A stretch of DNA of 64,000 nucleotides from Trichobilharzia regenti (taxonomy: Eukaryota > Platyhelminthes > Trematoda > Strigeidida > Schistosomatidae), in contig OX235263.1 of assembly GCA_944472135.2 (NCBI GenBank), positions 89,250,721 to 89,314,720 on the forward strand, read 5' to 3'. The notes beneath the pieces are model-generated. The model was not told the origin of the DNA. It searched no databases and saw only the letters and a list, made by a program, of their open reading frames with translations. Made by a program: the position numbers and the translations under genes. Shown piece by piece: positions 10,816-23,219 of this stretch; the first letter of the stretch is position 1; each line of letters starts with the position of its first letter.

Positions 10816-12363
10816 CTATAGAGACCAGATGGAATCCCAGCAGAAGTATTGAAAGTGGACCCAGAGACAACAGCTTACCTGATGATGCGATTGCTGGAGA
10901 AGGTGTGGAAAGATGGCAAAGTACCCGAGGATTGGAAGAAAGGATACTTATTCAAACTTCCGAAGAAAGGAGACTTAAGTCAATGCAAAAACTGGTGCGG
11001 AATTATGCTCCTGTTCATCAAAAGCAAAATACCAAGCCGAATCATCCGGGAGAGAATCAAACACGCCAAAGTGGATGAAAAACTTCGATCGGAACAAGCT
11101 GGATTCAGAAGAACCAAGTCATGTATTGATCAAATCGCCTCACGACGGATCATCATTGAACAAAGCTTAGAATGGCAGTCACCTCTCTATTTAAACTACA
11201 TCGACTTTGAAAAAGCCTTCGACAGCGTCGATCGAGAGGTAATTTGACAACTACTTCGCTACTACGGAGTGCCGCCGACAATTATACATCTCATCCAACA
11301 GTTATGCGACAATGCTGCATGTCAAACAATCCACAACGGGAAATTTATGGAATCCTTCGAAGTGAGGACGGGAGTGAGGCAAGGCTGTCTACTATCGCCA
11401 ATGATCTTCTTGATTGCAGTGGATTGGATAATGTGACAGACAACGAGCAATGAGGAAACAGGCATAAAATGGACTCACACGAAAAACTTGGAGGATCTGG
11501 ACTTCGCCAATGATGATATATGTCTGATTTCTCACAAACTGGAAGATATGCAAGTGAAAAGCAACAAGTTGGCGACAGAAGAAGCATCAAAGATAGGACT
11601 TCAGGTGAACATGGAGAAAACAGAGGTGATGAAGATTCCTGGTCAACATCAACAGCAGCGACAACAACCACAACAGACAACAATCGGCGTAAATGGGAGG
11701 AACCTGAAAGAAACAACCTCGTTTACCTGCCGAAATGGGAAGCATCGTTTCAACTACAGGCGGACGGAACTGACGAAGATATCAAAGCGAGAATCGGAAA
11801 AGCAAGACAAGCTTTCATTAGTCTCAAGTCTATGTGGAGGTCAACAGTACTCATCATGAAAAATAAAATCCGGATTTTCAACTATAATGTGAAGTCAATG
11901 CTATTATACGGATCAGAGACTTGGCGCGTCATAAAGACCATCTCAAATAAACTTCAGACCTTCATTAACAGTTGTCTTCGCTCAATACTCAAGATCAGAT
12001 GGCTGGCCAGAAAAGATCATCAACAGTCAGTGATCTCTGTGAATGAGCGAACCAACTCAGTAGGAACCAATTGTGAAACAAATAGGCAGGAATAAATGGA
12101 GGTGGATTGGCCATACTCTGAGAAAACAAATCATCAAGTGACGTCACTAGACAAGCCATTGCTCGAGTGGAACCCTAAAAGGAAGCAGCGAGTTGGTTGT
12201 GAGTTCGAGGGTGACTTGGAGGAGGTCATGTGGAGAGGAGATGAAAGCGTGTGGGCAGACTTGTAGCGAGCTGAAAAAGTTGGCAGAAAACCGAAGGCAA
12301 TGGAGACTTGGGCAGCTGATGCCCTATGTTCCTCTAGGAATTAAAGGATATAATAATAATAGG
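10816..12363 (+). mobile_element. RTE-clade LINE (SR2-like), 5' truncated, subfamily I
   Basis: Begins inside the reverse transcriptase: RPDGIPAEVLKVD, GFRRTKSCIDQI, YIDFEKAFDSVDREVI, GVRQGCLLSP and FANDDICLISHKLEDMQ (catalytic box decayed from the expected A-DD form). Then come GTDEDIKARIGKARQAFISL, MLLYGSETWR and a C-terminal WRWIGHTLRK-type motif. Stops have arisen at REVI* and DWIM* (TGA, where the family has W and R), and a frameshift lies in the TSFTYLG region. The 3' end is 'ctaggaattaaaggatat' plus (AAT)n. An inverted near-identical copy is at 18556-19710 and shares the frameshift. Confidence 0.85.
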
Positions 12364-13039
12364 GTTGATAGATCAGTTGTAAAGTATTCTATAAGCATAC
12401 ATATGCTGTGGGTTCGATTCCGGGTTGACACACCCCTAAACCTCGCCTCTGTGGTAGTAAGCTTGATGAAGAGTAAAGATTGGGTGGTCGGAGGGGGGGG
12501 TGAACTCACTCCGTGACAACCAATACTATGTTTACTTAAAAATCCAAAGCTGAAGTTTGGAATGTAGAGGAATGCCTAAAAGCGTAGCTCACTGAGGCTT
12601 GAGTTTGTGGTTTGCTCTGCCGCCTTCAACCTGGGAAAGGGGATGACGATATTATCAAATCTCTGTCACACAAAATTACTGTGGCTTATAGCTGGTTACA
12701 CAAGAAATCTGTTCCAGGGAATTAAGTTCTGAAAACAGCAGACAGTTATGTTTACTGTTTGTTATTTCGGCAGATCGATTGAGTGCAACATTAGTAGTAT
12801 TAACTTAAAAAAAGAGTATGAACTTACGGTCTTCATGGTATGAATAAGTTCATCAATAAACAGCATCATCATCGTTTAAATGTTTTCAGTTTATTTTATA
12901 AAATATTGAAAGAAATAACTCATCTGTTTCTATTGTTGTATTCCGCGGTGAGTTAACTCATCCAACAATTTACCTAAGTCATTTTAATATGTGACTGTTC
13001 AGAATTTAGTTGATTTGAATCTTTTAACTTAGAAGACTC
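12364..13039. other. Non-coding; one tRNA-like trace
   Basis: A B-box-like 'gggttcgattccgggtt' lies near 12410-12426, suggesting a decayed SINE. No gene is seen in the remainder. Confidence 0.35.
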
Positions 13040-14575
13040 TACCGGCTCACATTTATGATATCAAGGAGATCACGTCTTTTGATGGAAACACTTATTTTAC
13101 TTAATCCTGAACCCTCTTTAAAGCATTTCAATGACCCCAACCAGTTTGCTTATAAACATAGTAGGTGTACCTTAGATGCCACTGTTGTCCTACATTATGG
13201 TATAGTCTCTAGTTTAGATAAAGGAACCAAATATGTTCGGTGTGCCTCCCTTGATTACACATCTGCATTTGACTCTGTTCCCAGGTCTCTCTTGCTAAGT
13301 AAGCTTGCTGCAACACAGGCTGAGAGCTGGACAAATAAGTGGTTGCATTCCTATTTTTCTGATAGGAAGCAGTACACTGTCTACAATGGAAAGTCCTCCA
13401 CCACCTCACTTACTTTAGCTGGTGTTCTTCAAGGTGCTGTTCTTTCTCCCTTTCTGTTTTCGTTTTTCTTACATGACTTGCCTCATTCTGATGTAGCCAC
13501 TTTTGTTAAGTATGCCGATGACCTCTCGGTTTCTATGCCTGTCAACTCTCAGTCAGATTGTTCCAAATTAAATAACTTTCTGTGGGAAATTAGTTAGTGG
13601 TCCAATCCAAACGGTCTTAAGCTGAATCCGTCAAAATGTCAGGTAGGCAATTTCGCTTTCAGCCGCAAAACGTGACCTACAACAACCAGCTAGCTCACAT
13701 GGCCCCACTATCATTAACGGCATAGAGGTTGGAATTACATCTAATGTCAAGTACCTTGGACTGAGTATTTCCTCCGATCTTTCCTGGTCCTCCCACATCT
13801 TGCTAGTTATTAGAAAGATGTTTGGCTTGACGTTCTACGTAAGGAAGTTAAGGCAGTCTGGTATAAAGCAGTCTTTGCTCCCTCAGTTTGTCAATTCTTG
13901 TATTCTACCCATCCCTCTTTACTGCTCCCCATTAATCTTTCCTGGACTACTTAAGAAAGACTTTGCTTCGCTGAGAAGGGCACTAAAAGCCGTTAGAAGG
14001 GCAAGTGGGATATCGTCAAACCAACTGGTTAACACTATTGTGGATACACATATAATGTCATGTAAGAAACTAGCGAATACAATATTGTCGGACCCTGAGC
14101 ATCCTCTCTATACGCAGCTCTCTCCTTGCATTTCATCTGGTAGAACTAGAAGCAGCTATGATAGGCTATATGCTAGAACTACCAAGTACAAAAACTCCAC
14201 AATACTATATCTGGCACAGCTGTTATGTGATGAGAAATCTGTTAGGTATGACACGATCAAGTTACTGCGGCACTCTAACATATAGCCCCATTGGTTTTAG
14301 TTTCCCTTTTCTCGTTACTATTACACTGTTGTTCACATCTTCTATTACACACCAATTTTATATTTCATATACTGTGGTGCATTGTCTAAAATGTAAACGC
14401 AACGCTGTTGTTTTTATTTTTTTCTATTTACCTTTTTTTGCGTTGCTTTCTGATTTTAAAACTCTTATAAAATTTATGAGGTGATTAGATGCAATATTGT
14501 AATGCACGCTGAAAATTCCATACATGTACCCCAAATGCTGTTTGGAATAAAGCTGTTATTATTATTATTAAGGGA
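13040..14575 (+). mobile_element. CR1-clade LINE (SR1-like), 5' truncated
   Basis: Encodes reverse transcriptase from palm block LNPEPSLKHFNDPNQFAYKH through SLDYTSAFDSVPRSLLL, GVLQGAVLSPFLFSFFLHDL and the catalytic box FVKYADDLSVS, which is intact. A stop follows at LWEIS*, and the frame moves before a thumb/C-terminal part (13800-14285, VIRKMFGLTFYVRKLRQSG, SCILPIPLYCSPLIFPGLLK). The 3' end is 'tttggaataaagctg' plus (TTA)n, typical of this family. Dead copy. Confidence 0.85.
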
Positions 14576-14879
14576 CCACTCCTGAGCCTTTGACTTGGAG
14601 TCTAATCCGCAAGACAGCGTAGCAACGTCAGGAGCTGCATTTCCATGGTTGCCGGTGACCAATATGGGTTCATACGCCATTTGATCTGATTGGATTCTGG
14701 AGCCCATGGTAACTACTTTCAGTCTAACCACTATCCAAACAACCTTCCTTACATGATAGGTTCTGTAGGAACATGAGTCCCAGCCCGTTTAGCTTGTTGG
14801 TTCACAGCGGTATTCAAGCCCGACCGCCGCAGCAAGGTAGCAGTTGTCGGCCGGGGCACAGGTCATAACAGTTTGTGTA
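14576..14879. other. Unassigned repeat-like sequence
   Basis: No coding motif. Short tRNA-like blocks may mark another decayed SINE. Confidence 0.25.
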
Positions 14880-15235
14880 AATCAACCAGAGCTCTATGTG
14901 CAAAAGAAACAAATCCAGCCAGTGGTGCTACCCTGGCCTGCTGTGGAACTTAAAAATTCATAAATTCTCTCTCGCACTCTGTTATATAATAGAGAGATGT
15001 GGTTCTTTTCAAGTTTGATGACGGGCTGATATGAGGTGGAGAGCTAATGGAGACCAACTGGGAGGACTAGTACTAGTTTAGGACTCATCGGTAGTACACA
15101 CCCACTGCCAGGGTTCGAATCCAGAACCTTCTTCTGGTTACAAGTCAAGCTTGTGGATCATCCAGCTACTGGCATCCAACTCACTGGCTAGCCCATTGAA
15201 TAATAAATTCTACCAGTTCGTGATTTTAACACAAG
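14880..15235 (-). repeat. Hammerhead SINE, copy lacking the ribozyme 3' half
   Basis: The minus strand reads tRNA-like 'cttgtaaccagaagaagg', B box 'ctggattcgaaccctgg', then 'gtactaccgatgagtcc' with an abrupt jump to 'tcccagttggtctcc'. The deletion matches that at 6775-7150, so this is a deletion subfamily. Confidence 0.6.
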
Positions 15236-15250
15236 AAATTAACAAACGGT

Positions 15251-15887
15251 GTTAGCTTGTAGGTTCACATAGCAAATCAAAAAACAAAAGCGGATACAGT
15301 TTATGAGATTAAGATTTGTTCAGTGAGTTCAGATCACTGAATTAGATGACTAATTAATGTGATCAAAATCAAAATCCAATTTATCAAGGAAGTGAGAGAT
15401 TAATCACACTCTCTTTCTGTATGCATAAATCTGGTTGGTTTGAATCGTTTGATTGCCATCGCTTCGACAAATTGTAGTAAATTTGCTGTCCTTTGTCTAT
15501 TTAGTATTTTGAAGGACTTAGAAATCTCTATGAGATGTCGTCTAATTGCACTCTGAGAATATTTGCTTCCAGACATATTGTTGATATCGGACATCTCGTA
15601 GAGATTTCTTTCAAAAGAAGTCCTTCAAAATATTAAACAGACAAAGGACAGCAAATTTACTACAATTTGTCGAAGCGATTGCAATCAAACGATTCAAACC
15701 AATCAGACTTGTGCATACAGAAAGAGAGTGTGATTATTCTCTCACTTCCTTGATAAACTGGATTTTGGTTTTGATCACATTAATTAGTCATCTAATTCAG
15801 TGATCTGAACTCACTGAACAAATCTTAATCTCATAAACTGTATCCGCTTTTGTTTTTTTGATTTGCTATGTGAACCTACAAGCTAAG
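15251..15887. repeat. Penelope-derived perfect-like hairpin, 290-bp arms
   Basis: 15251-15540 and 15588-15887 are inverted copies with few differences and a spacer of about 47 bp. The arm encodes the PLE C-terminus (SKFKILNRQ-like 'ISKSFKILNRQRTANLLQF' then AMAIKRFKPTRFMHTE), equivalent to 'KSFKIINRERSSMLLKSAEP' at 31.7-31.8 kb. No reverse transcriptase body remains. It could form a long hairpin RNA if transcribed. Confidence 0.8.
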
Positions 15888-17104
15888 ACTGTTCAGTTAA
15901 TCAATTTTTTCTGTTTTCTGTCTTATCCTCACTCTCTCCCTCTTTTCAACTTTGAAAGCGTATAAATTGATGACGTAAACTAAAACTAAATAAATTGTAA
16001 TGCTTTCACTTTGGATGCGTCAGTTTTATAGTATCCCTTCTATACTACCACTCAAACACTAAAGTATGTTATTATCATCTATATAACCATTGTAATTTCA
16101 GGTAGGAGTGTGCAGTTAGCTGATGAGAACCTGTGAAATAGAATGTTGATATCATTTTATACTTCAAATTTCGTCTTCCTTTCTTTACCGAAATTTACCA
16201 AGGGAACCAAATGTATGACATTCTAGATTTCTTTGCTAGTCACCATCTATTAAATGGCATTAAGTAGTTTAAAGTTCATCAACTCTTAGCCAATGAAACC
16301 CGCTTCACAATTTTATACCTTATCTGATTGGTGTCTTTTATAGTCGAGTTTAAGAAATTCCCAATTTAAATAGTTACCACAGGTGCATAATATTGAGAAT
16401 AACCCTCACAGGCTTCTCATTGTGCCCTCTGACTTTTCAGTTTTTTGACTCACACCACCTTGATATCAATCAAATTCGTGCAAAGGAAATATTCGAAAGT
16501 TACCAACATGTCTGCACCTTTTGTTTCTATTCAGTCACACAATACAATACAGGTGACAGATGACACTTGTAAAATCAAAACTGCCTGTCAAAATAATTCA
16601 CATATATCTATACTCACACGCACTCACATAATAAAGTCATTAAATTTATCACATAATTAAAATTCTTTTAGTATTGTAGACAATACAATTCCATCAAAAT
16701 TTATGAGGCGTAAATATTACTAAGTAATGTATTTTCAAACAGAACAGCAATATTTAATTTAAAATATAAAGAATTTTCCACATGACTGGTGAACAGCAGG
16801 CTTACTTACTGTCAAGTATAATTAATATTGCCTAGATGCATATATCGATCATGAGCTTGTTTAAATCAATATTTTTATTGAATAATTAAAGTGTTGAGGT
16901 AATAGATGGTGTCATTATTATGATGATTACTATTATCATTAGTATAAGTATTATTCGTAATAATAATAATAGTCATTTTAGTAAATAATGTATGGCATAT
17001 TTAAGCCACGTATTTTCAGTCTCTTACATAGAGGTGAGGAGTATTGATGGAGTGTTGAACACATGAAGCTGATATTACCATTCAAGCTGTACATAACATA
17101 TATT

Positions 17105-17144
<40 letters not shown>

Positions 17145-17389
17145 AATCATGTCATAAAAATAACTTTATTTTCTCAACAGTGGGAGGTATCACTTCAGTT
17201 GATTCATAAATTATTAAAGAATTGGTAAAATTCTCAATTGTTGAGTTTATGGCGGTCAATAGTTAGGGGAACATTGAGCATCAAGTAGCACTGCTCAGCA
17301 GTTAATTTTAGTTATAGTCTGGGCCACCCCACTAGTATATAACTATAGTGAGCACAATATTATCTAACTACTTGGAGCCACGCCGCACT
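15888..17389. other. AT-rich non-coding with a (TA)n microsatellite
   Basis: (TA)n at about 17107-17140, with ATT-rich runs near 16900-16980. The ORF at 16445-16660 has no family signature. No exon or repeat of a known family was recognised. Confidence 0.45.
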
Positions 17390-17865
17390 GCGTCGCATCA
17401 CGAAGGGCATTTCGAACGAACTACAGAACTTTATCAACATCTATCTTCGCCCACTACCTCGCTCAAGAGCAGACGGCGGCCAGAAAAGATGGGCAACAGA
17501 GAGGGATATCTGGCAATAGACGAACCAATCCAGCAGAAACTAACTGTGTGACAAGTATGCAGGCAGAAATAGAGGTGGATTGGAGGCCATACTGTGAGAA
17601 AACCATCAAGTGAGTGACATCACACGCCAGGCCATCACTCGAGTGGAACTCGGATGGGAAGCGGTGAGTTTGTCGGTCGTCATTGCGAGAGTGGGTTGAC
17701 CTGGAGGAGTAGGTCATGTGAAGAGGAGATGAAAGCATGTGAGCAGACGTGGAGCAAGGTGAAAACATTGGTGGTGGAGAACTGAACGCAATGGAGACTT
17801 GCGCGGCTGAAACCCTATGTTCCTCTAGGAAACAAAGGGAACAACAACGCAACAACAAAAGTTTA
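17390..17865 (+). mobile_element. RTE LINE 3' fragment
   Basis: Matches the last part of the RTE copies: 'cagaaaagatgggcaacag', 'gtgacatcacacgccaggcc', 'atgtgaagaggagatgaaa' and the end 'gttcctctaggaa'. The reading frame is broken. Confidence 0.75.
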
Positions 17866-18379
17866 TGGATTTTTTTTGACGTGTGATAATTTGTCGTTTA
17901 AGACACAATGGCTATTTAATGTAGTAGTTAGGGATCCCTTATCCTATCTAACTTGATCACAATTTTTCATTAAGGAGGGACTCCAGGAACCCTATTGGAT
18001 TTGAAATGAGAAGTTAAAGATAGTGGCATTAAACAACTTCGATGTCAGAAGAGATACTTCCTGATGACACTGGAAAATGGTGTCAATGTTTGGCTAAGTG
18101 ACGAGAGTTCGAACGCCTGAATCATTGGTATTTTTTGAAACAGTGGCTAGATTATAAAATTCCTCACCCAGTAGCTGATAAGGTTACGTCTGAAAGTTGT
18201 GTACCACTTTCAGACTGGAACGAACTAACTATTCTGTCCTTTCTAGTTCTTAGTGGTTCTCTTTTTGATGTTCGACTCTGACGAAGTCTAGCATGAAATC
18301 ATATAATTTTATTTCAAATGCTTTTTTGGTTTTCAAGTGTCAATTTGCAAGGGTTCAACTGATTTTAAATCCGGCCACG
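17866..18379. other. No recognisable feature
   Basis: Nothing recognised as coding, RNA or family repeat. Confidence 0.3.
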
Positions 18380-19770
18380 AAGTGGCAACAGTTAGAGAAT
18401 CATATTGAAAACCAGTGAGTATTGGACAGTCATCTCATCCTTGTTTGGTAATCTTCAGGGATAAATGCCCATGGCGCCACAGGGAATTAGAACCCAGGAC
18501 CTTTGCATTACAATGTCAGCTTGTTGATCATACTGACACTGGGACACATTCCAGTATTATTATTATATCCTTTAATTCCTAGAGAAAAATAGCGCTTAAG
18601 ATGTGCGTCTCCATTGCCTTCGGTTTTCTGACAACTTTTTCACCTCGATACAAGTCTGCCCACATGCTTTCACCTCCCCTTCACATGACCTCCTCCAAGT
18701 CACCCTCGAACTCACAACCAACTCGCTGCTTCCTTTTAGGGTTCCACTCGAGCAATGGCTTGTCTAGTGACGTCACTTGATGATTTGTTTTCTCAGAGTA
18801 TGGCCAATCCACCTCCATTTATTCCTGCCTTTTTTTGTTTCACAATTGGTTCCTACTGAGTTGGTTCGCTCATTCACAGAGATCACTGACTGTTGATGAT
18901 CTTTTCTGGCCAGCCATCTGATCTTGAGTATTGAGCGAAGACAACTGTTAATGAAGGTCTGAAGTTTATTTGAGATGGTCTTTATGACGCGCCAAGTCTC
19001 TGATCCGTATAATAGCATTGACTTCACATTATAGTTGGAAATCCGGATTTTATTTTTCATGATGAGTACTGTTGACCTCCACATAGACTTGAGACTAATG
19101 AAAGCTTGTCTTGCTTTTCCGATTCTCGCTTTGATATCTTCGTCAGTTCCGTCCGCCTGTAGTTGAAACGATGCTTCCCATTTCGGCAGGTAAAGGAGTT
19201 TGTTTCTTTCAGGTTCCTCCCATTTACGCTGATTGTTTTCTGTTGTTGTTGTCGCTGCTGTTGATGTTGACCAGGAATCTTCATCACTTCTGTTTTCTGC
19301 ATGTCCACCTGAAGTCCTATCTTTGATGCTTCTTCTGTCGCCAACTTGTTGCTTTTCACTTGCATATCTTCCAGTTTGTGAGAAATCAGACATATATCAT
19401 CATTGGCGAAGTCCAGATCCTCCAAGTTTTTCGTGTGAGTCCATTTTATGCCTGTTTCCTCATTGCCCGTTGTCTGTCACATTATCCAATCTACTGCGAT
19501 TTGGAAGGCCATTGGCGATAGTGGACAGCCTTGCCTCACTCCCGTCCTCACTTCGAAGGATTCCTTGAGTTTCCCGTTGTGGATTACTTTGCATGTAGCT
19601 TTGTCATATAACTATTAGATGAGATATATAATTGTTGATGGGACCTCGTAGTAGCGAAGTAGTTTCCAAATGACTTCTTGATCGACGCTGTCGAAGGCCT
19701 TTTAAAAATCGACACATTCCAGTGATCCATCGATTTTTAGCTTCTGTCAATTCGCGAATTGTAGCGTGAC
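18380..19770 (-). repeat. Hammerhead SINE split by an RTE insertion
   Basis: SINE sequence runs from 18380 to 18555 and resumes at 19711-19770 ('cttctgtcaattcgcgaatt', 'gtagcgtgac' block). The 13 bases GACACATTCCAGT stand on both sides (18543-18555 and 19711-19723). Confidence 0.7.
18556..19710 (-). mobile_element. RTE LINE (SR2-like), 5' truncated, with 13-bp target duplication
   Basis: The minus strand reads KAFDSV, FANDDICLISHKLEDMQVK, GTDEDIKARIGKARQAFISL, MLLYGSETWRVIK and WRWIGHTLRKQIIK, ending with 'ctaggaattaaaggatat' plus (AAT)n. It shares with 10816-12363 the frameshift in the 'TSFTYLG' region, so both stem from the same disabled source. Target duplication GACACATTCCAGT flanks it. 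Confidence 0.88.
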
Positions 19771-20740
19771 AAATAAATATATTATTGTGAAACTTCACTA
19801 CTGTACTGTGTAATTTTAACCGATGACTAATTCTTTATTGTTTTATGAAACTTTGACATTCGTCCGAAGTCAATTCGTATACGAATTGTTTTATGAAAGA
19901 CAAGTCGAAGACAACTGAAAGGTACTCTAATTTTAGTGTAACGTCAAGATTATTATAATCACAGGAGATACAGTTCGGTTACAAATCTGCTTTTCTATAA
20001 ACAAGAGTACTGTGGGGTGCTTTCTTTTGTAGAAAAAGTTGATGACTAATTGCGCCTGTCAGAGTGTACTTCTTTGATCTGACAATTCTTCCTGTACTCA
20101 AATTCTTCAGATATTCTCTGTGAATGTTTTAATAGATTTTTGGCGCCTTTTGGTATTTTCGACTTCCGTGACGCCATATTGATTAATTATTTGCTTATAC
20201 TTAGTATAAAAATTATCTATTTATTGATCCGTTGGATGTAACCATTGTTACTTTTATCCAGTTTCCTTACTGTTCATTGTTAAATTTTCAGTTTTGTAGC
20301 CAGGTTAGAAGACTTTCGACTGTGGTTCATTCTGAACTGCTGTCTAATCGTTGAATGTGACTGACAGCACTGTATGAATGAAGATTATATCTTAGAGGGG
20401 ACATCATTTCCTTTGAGGTCACAGAAACACTTTTCTAAAGTACACCAGTAAATATGGAGTCTTTGTGAAGTACTTTCTGCCGACTGTTTGCAAACATTCA
20501 AGATAAATGAAGATATCTTGAAGGAGTACTTCAGTGAAATGCCTTTGACACCTCATACTTCTTTAATATACAAAAAAGTAGTGAATTAATTTTTATACAC
20601 ATAATATGTCCGACAAAATGTGCGAAGTAGCTTAGTTTTTAATCTTGAGTAGATACAGCCACCCTTTTCCTCAATAAAATGACCTTTTGTACTCATTTGA
20701 CTCTGAATCTGTGCCGATTACTCCAACAAATATGTTGATT
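19771..20740. other. Non-coding, no family repeat recognised
   Basis: About 970 bp without a readable protein motif or known repeat; a candidate for unique intron or intergenic sequence. Confidence 0.35.
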
Positions 20741-21080
20741 AGTTTGGTTGGACACTAGTAACTAATGTGACGTGTCTAGTCCTTTCTTTGTTTGGTGCAG
20801 ACTGAATTCTATCAGTCAGGTTTGTAATGTGGCCACCATTCTAGGTAGCTTGCCATCACGGTGCATATTGATTTGATGATATTAGATAGTTGGAGGCAGT
20901 CGGCCACAGGGAACCTTGCCTGACCTAGGTTTCGTACTATTTGGCACTCATCAGTTAGCAAGGCGTATCTGCAACCTTGAAAGAACTCATGTCATTTCTG
21001 AGATTCGAACCCGTGTCACTCAGTAATGCAATCAGAGACGTTACCACTGAGCTATTCGGGATCACGATTGACCTCCTAAT
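20741..21080 (-). repeat. tRNA-derived SINE-like repeat (family D)
   Basis: On the minus strand a tRNA-like head has A box 'tagctcagtggtaacg' and B box 'acgggttcgaatctc', followed by 'ttgcagatacgccttgct' and a tail ending in 'agttactagtgtccaa'. Same family at 38790-39065 and 45540-45935. Confidence 0.65.
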
Positions 21081-21104
21081 TAGTTTTCAGAATACTGATG
21101 GCTA

Positions 21105-21470
21105 TATTATACATCAGATTAATAGAGAGCATACATCAGTTAGAAAACCATTGGAAAACCAGCCACAAGGAGTACTGGACAGCTGTTTCGTCAGCCTAGT
21201 CTGGGACTGACTCTTCAACAGTACGCACCCACAAGAAAAGTTTGAACCAAGTACCTTCAGATTACAAGGCGAGCAAGCACATAGACCATTCATCAGCCAC
21301 TGGGACCAGACTGATCCAATGGCCAGTGCATGGATTCTAACTTCTGAAAATTCATGGCATAGCACGACCACTTCGGAATGTCTTCTTCGATGAGTTACCG
21401 TCTCACATTCAACCTGCTGCTGTATCCTACTGGTCACAGCTTCCCACTAAAACCCCAGGTCAGTCACTAG
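21105..21470 (-). repeat. Hammerhead SINE copy
   Basis: Minus strand: hammerhead-like 'gtactgttgaagagtc', a helix II extended to GUCAG/CUGAC, GAAA, then 'cagctgtccagtactcc'. The first core base is T rather than C (TTGAAGA). The tRNA-like part is degenerate. Confidence 0.65.
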
Positions 21471-21529
21471 CGAACATTGGATTAATTAATTTTCAGGAAG
21501 CGGTTTATTGTAGGGATTTAGTTTGATTG

Positions 21530-21790
21530 GTTCGGAGATATGATTGGATCAAGTTCTAGTGGCTTAATAGTATACTAGCTAGCTCGCCTTGTAACCAGAG
21601 GGTCCTGGGTTCGAACCGTTGTCGATGAGTGTGCACTGTTGAAGAGTCCCAAACTAGACTGACGAAACAGCTTGTTGCCCAGTACTTTCAGCTAAATTTC
21701 CCAATGTTTCTCTCACTGATGTCAGCTCATGATGAAATCCTTCAACTAATAAAACTAAATCCCTACAAAACAAAGCCAATACTTGAAAAT
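21530..21790 (+). repeat. Hammerhead SINE copy
   Basis: tRNA-like head with B box 'gggttcgaacc' near 21608, then 'gcactgttgaagagtccc' and 'gacgaaacagcttgtt'. It is head-to-head with the copy at 21105-21470. Core TTGAAGA. Confidence 0.65.
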
Positions 21791-22544
21791 GTTCAAATGG
21801 TCTACTCATGTTCATAACTCAGTTCTCCTGAATACAGACCGGTAGGGAATAATGAGACTGAGTAATATTACTCTACATTTCTTCAAAGTCACAGATGCAT
21901 CTATGACTGTATCTTCTGAAATTCGATAGTGATGTTGTTAGGTAGAACTTCTGAAAGTAGCTGTTCCGTTTAAAGGATAAATAAAGCGTTGGTTAAATTA
22001 GGTTAACTCCAGAGGAATATAAGCAATGAAGTCATTGAAGCAAACATTTTTTGTTTTGTTTATTCGTTGCCTAAACCAGACAATATGTACATACATAAAT
22101 CTTATCCTAGGGTCATTCAATCACTAATCAAAAGGAAGTGGGTGGATTATTATCATTATTCACTGGGGATAATAACTTTCATTAAGCCACACCCTGAACA
22201 TTTTCTAGTTAGTTATGCAGGTGGCTAGTACCCTCCTTTTTGCCCAATGACGTCTAATACAATATATGGTCAGGTGAATCGCCCTATGGTCAAAGCATTC
22301 AGTATATATATATATGTGTAACAAGAACAAGAATAACAATAACAACCGAAAATGTGTCATAACTGGATTATCAAGGTTGAAAAAAAGGACGCACAATGTA
22401 ACAACAACAACAGAAATCGGAGGGTGTGATTATTCTCCGATTGCATGAGGAATAAAAGTGTGCACTGTGTGTATGTGTGTGTGTGTGAGGTTTGAAATAG
22501 AAGCTTTTAGATAATCAGATAAAAATATATTTTGGTTATAGGCT
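21791..22544. other. Non-coding; short TA and TG runs
   Basis: (TG)n near 22468-22486 and a short (TA)n near 22300. No gene seen. Confidence 0.4.
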
Positions 22545-22640
22545 TTCATTGTGAGCTGACCATTGGAAAACCTGCACTGGAGTACTGGACAGCTGTTTCG
22601 TCCTAGTCTGCGACTTTTCAAATTGACTGAATTTACAAAT
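22545..22640 (-). repeat. Hammerhead SINE fragment
   Basis: 'gagctgaccattggaaaacc' and 'ggacagctgtttcgtcctag' match the 3' half of the family. Confidence 0.55.
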
Positions 22641-22656
22641 ACAGTGAATTATTTTG

Positions 22657-22890
22657 CTAAGTGTCGGTGGTGCATTGGTTAGGACGTTCGCCGACCATGC
22701 ACATGGTCTGGGGTTCGATGCCCGGCCATCAACGCACTCCTTTACCCCGCTTGGCCAGTAATAAAGCTGGTAAAGAGGAAAGGTTGGGCATGAGGCTAGC
22801 GACCCCATCCTCTAAAAATAAACATTGCTACAGAAAAAACAAGTCACTAGCTTGAAGCCCTATGTTCCACTGGGAACATGAAGGAATAAA
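22657..22890 (+). repeat. tRNA-derived SINE (family C)
   Basis: A tRNA-like head starts 'gtgtcggtggtgcattggtt' with B box 'ggggttcgatgccc', followed by 'ggccagtaataaagctgg' and an end block 'ttccactgggaacatgaagg'. A second copy is at 61604-61840. Confidence 0.7.
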
Positions 22891-23219
22891 AAAAGATTTT
22901 ACTAAATACAAAGATGTAGGTAAACTAGAATAATTACCATCGTAAGGCTAAGGGGGACACAAAGCATAAGTGTACAAGACACAAGATAGCAGGATTTCCT
23001 CATTTCTTGTTTGTGTGATGTTGAATTCAGAAAATTCACAGCAAGGTTATTATGTCACTTTCCTTCGCCTTAGCGCTTCACCTTGAAAATGAAATGAACC
23101 GATTGACAAATACATTCATGAATCATCAGAACATTGAACGGATATATGTTAGTCCTGGGACCATTGCAAACCGGCGTAAACTAGTGAACATTTATTTTGT
23201 CCACCTTTATGACTTCTCA
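22891..23219. other. No recognisable feature
   Basis: No gene or repeat recognised. The ORF starting at 23052 runs into a SINE and has no family match. Confidence 0.3.

Noticed and set aside
16445..16660. Short frame that might hide the missing CRIB exon
   Set aside because: No ISxPxxFxHxxH-type motif is present; the frame lacks splice-site context and looks random.
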